From the NCBI GenBank assembly GCA_949287985.1, contig CASEIN010000062.1, positions 1-64,000 on the forward strand: a stretch of DNA of 64,000 nt. Direction: 5' to 3'. The stretch comes from Mucispirillum schaedleri (GTDB taxonomy: Bacteria; Chrysiogenota; Deferribacteres; Deferribacterales; Mucispirillaceae). Made by a program: the position numbers and the translations under genes. Shown here one piece after another: positions 35,278-44,040 of the stretch. The notes under the pieces were generated by a model. The model saw only the letters and a program-made list of their open reading frames with translations. It had not been told where the DNA came from and did no database searches. Each line of letters begins with the position of its first letter. Within the stretch, counting starts at the first letter, position 1.

Positions 35278-35790
35278 TTAATATGTAGGCCACAATAATG
35301 CTACAACTAACATAAACAATATAAGTAATATATTTTGTATATTACTTAATATATATGCGATGATGCCACATACTATTCCTTCTACTTCTACTGACTTTAT
35401 CTTTTCATCTTTATTTTCTGTTTTATTTGTTTCTTTATATGTAATTTTATGTATCAATGCTTCTATTAACAATATTAATAGAAGTATTATTATATTATTT
35501 ATATAACCTATAAAAGGAATTACTCTTATTATTACTACAGTCATTACTACATTAACTATTCCAATATATAATAAAAATCTGTAATAATTTTCTTTTACTT
35601 TTTTATCATTTTTATATATTCTTATTGCTATAATTATTAGAAATAATCCTATACTTGTTATTATATTAATCTCATCTGCAAGTGATTTATTAGTAACATC
35701 ATTTATCTCATCTGTAAATGCATATGTAATTGGTATTAAATATACAGTATATGGTAAATACCTGTTTATTATATTTTCTTTTTTATTCAT
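35278..35790 (-). CDS. 170-residue polytopic membrane protein, unknown function
   Basis: Four or five hydrophobic segments (for example SIGLFLIIIAIRIY, VVMTVVIIRVIPFIGY, NIIILLLILLIEALI and a C-terminal ILLILFMLVVALLW) are separated by a charged loop rich in Lys, Glu and Asn (residues ~118-135). No family is recognised. Codon use is extremely AT-rich. It is followed by the 82-residue membrane protein gene and preceded by the 606-base gene-poor region that carries a parS site. Confidence 0.5.
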   Translation of the reverse strand: MNKKENIINRYLPYTVYLIPITYAFTDEINDVTNKSLADEINIITSIGLFLIIIAIRIYKNDKKVKENYYRFLLYIGIVNVVMTVVIIRVIPFIGYINNIIILLLILLIEALIHKITYKETNKTENKDEKIKSVEVEGIVCGIIAYILSNIQNILLILFMLVVALLWPTY

Positions 35791-36396
35791 ATCTCCCTCT
35801 TTTTTTCTATATCTTTTTATTGTTCTATTTTATTTGTTTTCTATATACTCCATAATTTTTATATTATAATATTTTTACAAACAATAAGCCATTGTAACAA
35901 TCATACATCATACCCTATGATTACTTATAATATTACTTTTTATTGTAACTTTCTATTTAAATCTTTTTCAACTATTATTTCATGTTTTATATTTCTATTT
36001 TTTTCATCTATAACTTATATTCTATATAATATAATCATAGTGGAAGGAAATTGTGCTATATTTATTTAATATAAAAATGTAATTGCCACTTATATTACTA
36101 CTTACAATATTGCTTTATTATAATTTTTTTATATTTTTATATTTATGTTTAATAATATGCTAACCCATATTATTTATAAAAATACTACAACTATTTTTCA
36201 TTAATAGCATCTATATTTTTGTAATATCTTATAGTTTATATTTACCTTCATAAGTATTAAAAATATTATATTTATTTCTTTATTCCATATTTTCCTAAAT
36301 TGTTTCACGTGAAACATTTTTAAAACAATCCAACATACATTTTATTAAAAACAGCACTCAAACCAATACTTGTATATAAATTATAATTTAAAAACA
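35791..36396. other. 606-base gene-free AT-rich region, candidate replication-origin zone
   Basis: No ORF of coding character is visible. The left part is T-rich on the plus strand (35821-35880: T 35, A 17; 36181-36300: T 60, A 41). Immediately after the parS site it becomes A-rich (36317-36396: A 40, T 29). Intergenic DNA stays A-rich to the right across the rest of the window. Such a reversal is expected at a replication origin. No DnaA box matching TTATCCACA was found here, so the origin call is inference from composition. Confidence 0.45.
36301..36316. promoter_or_regulatory. parS centromere-like site 1 (perfect match)
   Basis: TGTTTCACGTGAAACA is a perfect 16-base palindrome identical to the ParB/Spo0J binding consensus. 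It lies 81 bases beyond the end of the second mnmG. Confidence 0.95.
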
Positions 36397-38250
36397 TTAT
36401 TTGCTTTTATTATATTTATATATTTCCACTGCTAAAACTGATATAGCTGTTTTTGTAAGCCCCGGTATTCTTAAAGCCTGCCCTAATGTTTTTGGTTTTA
36501 TTTCTTTTAACTTTTCTGAATACTCATGCCTTAACCCTGAAATATTATCAAAGGAAAAACCATCTGGTATTTCTATATTTTCTAAATCATCTTCCTGTTT
36601 CATACTTGATATATACCCAGAATATTTTACTTTTATTTCAACCTGCCTTGCCTGCCTGCCTGTTAATCCGCCACCTATAAAAGTAAGAATATCATTATAA
36701 TTTAGTTGTGGACGTTTAAGTAATTCTTCTGCTTTAAATGACTGACTTATCTCTACATCATACTCTTTTAACATGCTATCTATTTCATCTGTTTTTTTAA
36801 TAAGTGTATTTTTAAGTCTTTCTATTTCCTGCTCTATTTCTTCCTGCTCTTTTTTAAATCTATCATATCTGGTTTTACTTATGAGCCCAAACTTATACCC
36901 ATATTCTATTAATCGTTCTTCTGCATTATCTTCTCTTGTTAAAAGCCTATATTCACTACGAGAAGTAAACATTCTATAAGGTTCTGTAACACCTTTTAAC
37001 ACTAAATCGTCAGTTAAAACACCAATATAACTTTCATTTCTACCTAATATGAAAGAGTCTTTTTTATCAAGAGATAATACTGCATTAACTCCAGCCATAA
37101 ATCCTTGTGCTGCTGCCTCTTCGTATCCACTTGTACCGTTTACCTGCCCAGCAAAATATAGCCCTTTAACTTTTTTACTTTCATAACTGTGATATAGGTT
37201 TGTTGGCTGAAAAGCATCATACTGTATAGCATATGCTGGGCGAATAAACTTAGCTTTTTCCATTCCCTTAACTGTTCTATATGCTTTAATTTGAGCCTCA
37301 ACAGGTATAGAGCATGAGAAACCATTTACATGCACTTCTTTTGTATTAAGTCCTTCAGGTTCTATTACTAATTTATGACCTGTTTTTTCAGGAAATTTTA
37401 AAACTTTATCTTCCATACTTGGGCAGTACCTAGGACCATTACTTTCCCTTGCACCATTATAAAACATACTTTCTTCAGCAGCTTTACGTATTACTTCATG
37501 AGTAGCTTCATTTGTATATGTTCCATAACACTCAATTTGTGGAAGTGTAATTTCAGTAGTTTCTGTAGAAAAGGGTATTATAACATCATCACTTTTATAA
37601 ACTTCTAAACCCTCAAAATTAAGGCTGTCTATATGAAGCCTTGCTGGTGTATCTGTCTTTAATCTTATTGGTTCAAACCCAATTTTTTTAAGTGATAATG
37701 AAAGTGATGTAGATGAAGGCTCATACATTCTACCTGCACTCATCACATTATCGCCAATAAATATTTCACCACCAATAAAAGTACCACCACATATTACTAT
37801 TTTTTTGCATCTAAAATGTTGGCCACACTCAGTGGTAACTCCATTAACTTCACCTTTTTCAACTAGAATATCTTTCACTATACCCTGTTTTACAGAAAGG
37901 GATTGAGTATTAAAAATAATATGTTGAAAACGTTCTTTATATAAATATTTATCTGCCTGAGCTCTTGAGCACCAAACTGCAGGACCTTTTCTTTTATTTA
38001 ACACTCTAAACTGGATACCTGTGGCATCAATATTTTTACCCATTTCACCACCTAAGGCATCCATATCTTTAACTAGATTACCCTTACCAATTCCACCAAT
38101 AGCAGGGTTACATGGCATTAATGCAATATTATCTATAGATATTGTAAGCAGTAAAGTATCTGCCCCCATTCTAGCAGCTGCAAGAGATGCTTCACAACCT
38201 GCATGACCTGCACCTATAACTATAACATCATAAATCTTTTCAAAAATCAT
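36397..38250 (-). CDS. mnmG: MnmG paralogue, copy 2
   Basis: The ~617-residue FAD protein has the full MnmG layout: VIVIGAGHAGCEASLAAARM, MPCNPAIGGIGKGNLVKDMD, GPRYCPSMEDKVLKF, GTSGYEEAAAQGFMAG and the C-terminal EIKPKTLGQALRIPG. Both catalytic cysteines are kept. One usually invariant position differs: RLKTDTPARL, where other MnmG proteins have KTGTP. It shares long identical stretches with copy 1 (GRNESYIGVLTDDL and YGYKFGLISKTRY), pointing to duplication within the lineage. The ATG at 38250 has AAAGG nearby and replaces a longer frame from 38352 whose extra 34 residues are not conserved. It is bracketed by two parS sites and has no rsmG beside it. Confidence 0.88.
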   Translation of the reverse strand: MIFEKIYDVIVIGAGHAGCEASLAAARMGADTLLLTISIDNIALMPCNPAIGGIGKGNLVKDMDALGGEMGKNIDATGIQFRVLNKRKGPAVWCSRAQADKYLYKERFQHIIFNTQSLSVKQGIVKDILVEKGEVNGVTTECGQHFRCKKIVICGGTFIGGEIFIGDNVMSAGRMYEPSSTSLSLSLKKIGFEPIRLKTDTPARLHIDSLNFEGLEVYKSDDVIIPFSTETTEITLPQIECYGTYTNEATHEVIRKAAEESMFYNGARESNGPRYCPSMEDKVLKFPEKTGHKLVIEPEGLNTKEVHVNGFSCSIPVEAQIKAYRTVKGMEKAKFIRPAYAIQYDAFQPTNLYHSYESKKVKGLYFAGQVNGTSGYEEAAAQGFMAGVNAVLSLDKKDSFILGRNESYIGVLTDDLVLKGVTEPYRMFTSRSEYRLLTREDNAEERLIEYGYKFGLISKTRYDRFKKEQEEIEQEIERLKNTLIKKTDEIDSMLKEYDVEISQSFKAEELLKRPQLNYNDILTFIGGGLTGRQARQVEIKVKYSGYISSMKQEDDLENIEIPDGFSFDNISGLRHEYSEKLKEIKPKTLGQALRIPGLTKTAISVLAVEIYKYNKSK

Positions 38251-38567
38251 AAAATACCTTTTAGAAAAAAATTTATTAATCATAAATAAATAATCTATTT
38301 TTGTAAAGAATTTTATAAAAATATAAAAATAAAAATGGAAGTTATAAAGCATTAGAATAAATAAAATCTGTTTTCTGCAACCGTAAATAAAGGAAAATTT
38401 AAAATTGTTTCACGTGAAACAATTTATAAAGACAATTAAATAAACAGTAGAATTATATAGGTAAATACAATATAGTAATATAATATGAAATAAGCAAGAA
38501 ATATTAAAAAAATAATATACAAATGATAACAAAAATAATATAATGGTACGAAAAGATAAGGAAAAAA
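38251..38567. other. 317-base divergent spacer with second parS
   Basis: The spacer is A-rich on the plus strand (38251-38340: A 50, T 31), between minus-strand mnmG copy 2 and a plus-strand methyltransferase gene. It contains the second perfect parS at 38406-38421. No DnaA box, RNA gene or clear promoter consensus was found. Confidence 0.7.
38406..38421. promoter_or_regulatory. parS centromere-like site 2 (perfect match)
   Basis: A second TGTTTCACGTGAAACA, within a slightly longer palindrome (AAATTG before, CAATTT after). It lies 2105 bases from site 1, with only mnmG copy 2 between. Confidence 0.95.
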
Positions 38568-39248
38568 ATGGAAAGAAATATAATAATTAACAGATTAATG
38601 GGACCAGACTGCACAATTATTTTAAATGAATTATTAGAGGGATATGAGAATAATGATGAAATAAGGATACTTGATTTAGGTTGTGGTAAAGGCTTAACAT
38701 CAATATATTTAGCAGAAAAATATAAAAATGCAGTAATATTTGCAGTAGATTTATGGGTAGATGCAAATGACAATTATATATTTTTTAAAGAAAACAATTT
38801 AGATAATAGAATAATACCACTAAACTGCAATGCAGAAAAACTACCCTTTGCCGAAAATTATTTTGATATAATAGTAAGCATAGATGCATACCATTATTTT
38901 GGAACAGATAAATTATTTTTTAAAGAAAAAATAAAACCTTATTTAAAAGATAATGGTCTTATATTTATAGCTGTACCAGGTATGAAAGATGATTATGAAA
39001 AAGTACCACAAGATTTAAAAGGATTTATAAGTGATGAAGATTTTAGGTTTTTTAAAAGCATAAAATATTATGAAAATATTTTAAAAGAAAATATAAAAGA
39101 AATAAAGATAGAAGAAATGAAATGCTTTAATGAAGCGTGGGACAGCTGGCTTGCAACAGATAACCCATATGCAGTAAATGATATAGAACTTTTAAAAGCA
39201 GATAATGGAAAATTCTTAAATCTTATTGGTATTAAAGGAAAAATCTGA
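38568..39248 (+). CDS. class I SAM-dependent methyltransferase
   Basis: The 226-residue protein has the Rossmann SAM motif ILDLGCGKGLTSIYLAEKY, the acidic loop IFAVDLWVDAND and motif IV/post-I segments LPFAENYFDIIVSIDAYHYF. It resembles small-molecule methyltransferases of the Methyltransf_11/25 type, but the substrate is unknown. AAGGA lies before the ATG. It is a single plus-strand gene directly beside parS site 2, facing away from mnmG copy 2. Confidence 0.8.
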   Translation: MERNIIINRLMGPDCTIILNELLEGYENNDEIRILDLGCGKGLTSIYLAEKYKNAVIFAVDLWVDANDNYIFFKENNLDNRIIPLNCNAEKLPFAENYFDIIVSIDAYHYFGTDKLFFKEKIKPYLKDNGLIFIAVPGMKDDYEKVPQDLKGFISDEDFRFFKSIKYYENILKENIKEIKIEEMKCFNEAWDSWLATDNPYAVNDIELLKADNGKFLNLIGIKGKI

Positions 39249-39385
39249 CTGACTTTAAATTTTGCTCTGTATTGAGATTTAGAGTATTTATACTAATAAA
39301 TTTAAAAAAAATGGCTTAGAACTAAAAATATGAATTAGTAAATATAACTGATTGATAAATAAACATAAATTAAAGGATAAGTAAT

Positions 39386-40249
39386 ATGTGGATAGTTTAT
39401 GCATCCCTTTCTGCCATAGCAGCAGGCATAACAACTATATTTTTAAAGAAAGGAGTACGCACAACTAATACAAGTGTGGCTTTAGCTTTAAGAACATTAG
39501 TAGTTTTAATATTTAGTATTATAATTGTGGCAATAGTAGGCTCACAAGGTCAAACATATTTAATAGATAAAAAAACATGGTTGTTTTTAGTATTGTCTGG
39601 GCTTTCAACTGGAGCTGGCTGGTATTACTATTATAAAGCACTGCAAATTGGTAATGTAAAAAATGTTTCACCTTTAAGTAAATCAAGCTTAGTATTAACT
39701 ATTATACTTTCATTTATATTATTAAATGAAGAAATATCCTTACAAAAATTAATATCGCTTATTATAATCACCATTGGCACATATTATATAATAGATTATA
39801 AAAAAACAGATGATGAGAAAAGTAATAATAAATGGATAATATATGCTATGATTTCAGTAATTTTTTCAGCACTTACACCAATATTTGGAAAAGTAGGAAT
39901 AGAGAATGTGGAATCAAATTTAGGCAGTGCCATAAGAACTTTTGTTGTGGTAATTGCTGCATGGCTTTTAGTAGTAATTAAAAAAGAATATAAAGAAATA
40001 AAAAATGTGGATAAATCTGAAATAAAGTTTATAGTGCTTGCAGGTATTACAGGTGGCTCAAGCTGGCTTTTATATTATAAAGCACTGCAAGATGGACCAA
40101 CTTCAGCAGTAGCAGCCATAGATAAATTAAGTGTGCTTGTAGCTGTAGTTCTATCCTACTTCATATTCAATGAAAAAATGAAAGCAAAAGAAGTTATAGG
40201 GCTGCTGTTAATACTTGTAGGCACAATAGGGCTTGCTTTTAAGATATAA
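39386..40249 (+). CDS. EamA/DMT-superfamily transporter
   Basis: The 287-residue protein has ten predicted membrane helices in two EamA repeats (1-137 and 149-287). Each has the conserved helix-3 segment: STGAGWYYYYKALQIGNV and TGGSSWLLYYKALQDGPTS. It likely exports or imports a small metabolite across the inner membrane; the substrate cannot be predicted. AAAGGA precedes the ATG. It converges with the minus-strand repeat-protein gene, only eight bases from that gene's stop, with no terminator between them. Confidence 0.85.
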   Translation: MWIVYASLSAIAAGITTIFLKKGVRTTNTSVALALRTLVVLIFSIIIVAIVGSQGQTYLIDKKTWLFLVLSGLSTGAGWYYYYKALQIGNVKNVSPLSKSSLVLTIILSFILLNEEISLQKLISLIIITIGTYYIIDYKKTDDEKSNNKWIIYAMISVIFSALTPIFGKVGIENVESNLGSAIRTFVVVIAAWLLVVIKKEYKEIKNVDKSEIKFIVLAGITGGSSWLLYYKALQDGPTSAVAAIDKLSVLVAVVLSYFIFNEKMKAKEVIGLLLILVGTIGLAFKI

Positions 40250-40257
40250 ATGAAATA

Positions 40258-42617
40258 CTATTCACTAATTTTTTTAAGATGTGATGAATTAATATATCCA
40301 GATATTGCTTTACTGCCATCCGTTACGCCATCTGGAAAATAGATTACTTTTGTATAGTTATCTGAACTATTATTATTGTAGTCCATAATATTATCCCATA
40401 CAATATCAATATTAAAATTAACAGAATATACTACACTGCCATTTTTTATATTAGTAATTACTTTACCATTAGGGAAATCAAACAATGCAGCAGAACCATT
40501 TTTAGAAGATATATTATAATAACTAATTGAAATATTTTCATTATCACTAGATTTATAAGCTTCCATATTATAATATGTAATATCTTTAGCACCTTTTATT
40601 TGGATATTATCTACAAACAAATTATGAATATCAGAATCAACTATAAATATTGTATTTTGTGAAAGAGTAACTTCTACATTATAAGAAACTTTACCTAAAT
40701 ATCCTTTATTTAACAAATTAGAGTAAATAGAATTATTAACCTTATAATTTAGCGGATAAACAATAATATCTTTACTTAAAAAATCATTAAAACTAAAAGA
40801 CACATTACCAGATTTTGAATCAACTAGGATTTTACCTTGTATAGTAACTGGAGTAGATGAAGTATATCTATAATTACAACTCCCTATTTTTGCATCTTTA
40901 ATAAACTTATTGGCATCATATATACCATAAAGATTATTAATAAATAAATCATTGTCATTACTATGCATAAAAGCACTTTGTGAAAAATCAAGTTTAAAAT
41001 TAGAGAAATTTTTTGATGATAAAATACTTTTTAAAGTATTATTACAAGATGAAATAAGAGTATCATCATATAATTTATCATATATGACAAAATCTTTTAA
41101 ATATTTATTAATTATTTTATAATAATTATCATCACTAATATAATAATATAAACTATTAATAAAGTACACATCAAAGGAAACATCATCTCTCATAATAAAA
41201 TTATCACTAAGCAAAAACGATACATATCTATCTACAAGCGTTTGTAATTTTTGATTTTTTACATAATTTAAACGCTTAATATAAACATCTTCGCCTATAA
41301 AATCATATAATATATCAAATATCTCTTTATAAGATAGTGTATTAATATTTTCAATATTATTAACCCATTCAACAATATTAGAATAATCAGCATCACGATT
41401 TATCTCTGATGAATAGATATAACCAAATACAGGTTTTGTGCTGTTTTTAGGAAAATATGTTACAAAAAACCAGTTATTAGATATAGGTTTTGAAAAACCT
41501 AATATTTTATAATAGTTATATAAATATCTAGCTGGTGGATAACCTTCTCCAAGCCTGTAACCATCTATACCCGGCTCTTTATAACCTTCATAAAAATAAA
41601 CTTTATCATCAGATGAATCATTATGATTAATTTGGTAAACAATTTTACCATTAGGTTTATCTCTTAAATTTGTATAACTATCTTTTGCAGTAAGTTCATA
41701 TGTTTCTATAACATCTGAAAAAGCATAACTTTCTATATCAGTTTCATCATAATACTTAATGTTTTGTACACTGTTAATATTTAAGTCTTTTACATATATT
41801 GATACAATATCTCCTACTGATGACTTTACTATTTTAATAACACTATCTTTATCAAGTATAAAATCAACGTTAAAAGTTATCTCACCAACTGCACCTGTTT
41901 GAAGATAATTTTTAGGTATTTTAGTATTAAGTTTATAGTTTATGGGAACAATAAAAAATTTACTAAAATCAATATCTAAATTATTAGCTTTAAATGATGT
42001 TTTAAAGTAATTAGGAGCATTTGTATTGTCTTGATTATATAAATTAGAGACTGTAAGAGTTCCACTTAATTTTAATGGTTTATTATAAGTAAATTTAAAT
42101 GAACATATTGAAAAACCTTCGCCATCAATACCACAAAATTTAGTTTTATCAATTTTATAGTAACTTATAAATTTTTCATCTAATTCTTTTAACTCATTGT
42201 TATAATGCCCCAAAGTATCATTATCAATACTTGAGTATTGATAATGATACAATTCAGATTTCTTATTTTTAACAATATCCTTTATAATATTTTTTTAAAT
42301 TGATTATATTTATCATCTTTCAAAATTGGTCTTATATTTTTTGAAAGTTTAAGATTATCCTTAGGAGAAACAGTATTAGAATCACTAGCTGTTAATAAAA
42401 TATATTTATCAATTAATAATTTTAAATTATCAGTATTGCCACATTTATTATGGTAATCTATATAATAATCGTTTAAAAAATAATAAATTTCTTCATCATC
42501 ATTAGAGTTAATTAAATTTTGAATCGCTTGATTAGAATTTTGACAGTAATCAACGTTGTTTTGGGCATAAGTGATAAAAGGTATTAAAAATATAATTATT
42601 ATAAGAAATTTTTTCAT
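40258..42617 (-). pseudogene. secreted two-repeat protein split by one frameshift in an A7 tract
   Basis: Two frames, 42617-42282 (111 residues with signal peptide IIIIFLIPFITYAQ) and 42252-40258 (664 residues, no ATG), appear to be one gene. Adding one base in the A7 run on the coding strand (42290-42296) joins them into ~786 residues. The joined product contains two ~370-residue repeats, each a helical part, a beta domain and an SH3-like end: GAVGEITFNVDFIL against GYLGKVSYNVEVTL, DKPNGKIVYQI against DFPNGKVITNI. The repeat alignment runs straight across the joint (KYNQFKKNIIKDIV against NYYKIINKYLKDFV). A real mutation, a phase-variable tract or a sequence error are all possible. No family recognised; probably periplasmic or surface-located. 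Confidence 0.8.
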
Positions 42618-42686
42618 AGTAATAACCTAATATAATATTTACTACATATATTAAATATACTAATAAAAATAAATTAAAACAAGATA

Positions 42687-44039
42687 TTATTTACCAATGC
42701 AAAATGATGAAAATACAATATCTAGTACTTTTTCAGTATAGTTATCCCCTGTTATTTCTGAAATTAGATTAATTGCCCTTTCTAAATCAATACAGAGCAT
42801 ATCAATAGGGTAGATATATATTGATGATGAGATTTTTTCTATTATTTCTTTTACTTCTAAAAGCAGAGTATAATGCCTTTGGGTTATGGCTGTGGCAGAA
42901 GTTTTTATATGATTATTAGAAATGCTTACGCGAGATTTAATAAGTTCTACAAACTTATCCATATTTTCATTATTTTTAGCAGATATATAAATATCTGCCT
43001 CACTGAAATTATCAGCACTTCCTATATCTATTTTATTACCAATTATAATTCTATTACTTTTTGATGTAATATCAAGAAGATATTTATCTTCGGAAGTTAT
43101 TGGTTTTGAAATATCAAGTATTAAAAATACAATATCAGAGTTATTTATTTTTTCTATACTTTTATCTATGCCTATTTTTTCCACATATTCTGAAGATGAG
43201 TGAATTCCTGCGGTATCAGTAATATGTACAGGAATACCGCCAATATATAAGTTTTCCTTAATAAAATCTCTTGTTGTGCCTGCAATATCAGAAACTATTG
43301 CCCTTTCTTCTTTTAAAAGTGCATTTAAAAGGGATGATTTACCAACATTTGGTTTGCCTGCAATAACAATATCTATACCCTTATTATGCATTCTATAGCT
43401 TTTATAACTTTCAAGGAGATTATCAATATTTTTAATAACTTCTAAGCTGTTTTCTTTTAATACTTCACTTTCAGAATCAAGAGTATCTTCATCTGGAAAA
43501 TCAATTTTTGCTTCCATAATAGCTTTCATTTTTAAAAGCTTATCTTTAATAAAATCAAGGTTATTTTTAAGGCTGCCATGAAGCTGATTATAAGCAGAAT
43601 GAACGCCATCAATTGATTTTGCAGAGATTAATTCTTGAATAGATTCTGCCTGAGTTAAATCTATTTTACCATTTAAAAAAGCACGTTTAGAAAATTCGCC
43701 GCCTTCTGCATTTCTAATGCCTAGCTTATAAATGCCAGATAAAGCAGCATTAACTAAAACAGGGTTTCCATGAAAAGAAATCTCCACCACATCTTCCCCT
43801 GTAAAAGAATGTGGTGCTTTAAAATAAACTGCCAGCACATCATCATATAAATCTTCATCTTTTATATTAAATTTATATAATGATACATAATTAGGTTTAA
43901 TATTTGCAATATCAACACTAGAGCCGCCCTTTTCCATTAAAGAAAAAACTTTTAATGCATCACTTCCTGATATTCTAATACTAATAACAGGGCTTACTAC
44001 AAGCGGCGTAATAGGGGCAGCAATAGTGTCATTAATCAT
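42687..44039 (-). CDS. mnmE: tRNA modification GTPase MnmE
   Basis: MnmE (TrmE) is the GTPase partner of MnmG in wobble-uridine modification. The 450 residues show the N-terminal THF-binding domain (TIAAPITPLVVSPVISIRIS), the helical domain and an inserted G domain with GKPNVGKSSLLNALL, DIAGTTRDF, DTAGI and NKIDI, ending in the canonical C-terminal FCIGK. The length is normal. It is two bases downstream of folD, which supplies methylene-THF for the same reaction, a meaningful neighbour. With two MnmG copies nearby, only one MnmE is present in this window. Confidence 0.96.
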   Translation of the reverse strand: MINDTIAAPITPLVVSPVISIRISGSDALKVFSLMEKGGSSVDIANIKPNYVSLYKFNIKDEDLYDDVLAVYFKAPHSFTGEDVVEISFHGNPVLVNAALSGIYKLGIRNAEGGEFSKRAFLNGKIDLTQAESIQELISAKSIDGVHSAYNQLHGSLKNNLDFIKDKLLKMKAIMEAKIDFPDEDTLDSESEVLKENSLEVIKNIDNLLESYKSYRMHNKGIDIVIAGKPNVGKSSLLNALLKEERAIVSDIAGTTRDFIKENLYIGGIPVHITDTAGIHSSSEYVEKIGIDKSIEKINNSDIVFLILDISKPITSEDKYLLDITSKSNRIIIGNKIDIGSADNFSEADIYISAKNNENMDKFVELIKSRVSISNNHIKTSATAITQRHYTLLLEVKEIIEKISSSIYIYPIDMLCIDLERAINLISEITGDNYTEKVLDIVFSSFCIGK

Positions 44040-44040
44040 A

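Noticed and set aside
35791-36396. tRNA, rRNA or DnaA-box content in the long gene-free region
   Set aside because: No cloverleaf, GGTTCRA-type T loop or TTATNCACA match was seen on either strand.
38251-38352. 34-residue N-terminal extension of MnmG copy 2
   Set aside because: Phe/Tyr/Ile-rich, not conserved in the family, and ATG 38250 has a good ribosome binding site just before the conserved MIFEKIYDVIVIG.
42253-42617. Independent 111-residue secreted protein
   Set aside because: Its sequence matches the first part of an internal repeat that continues in the following frame, so it is the N-terminal piece of one gene.
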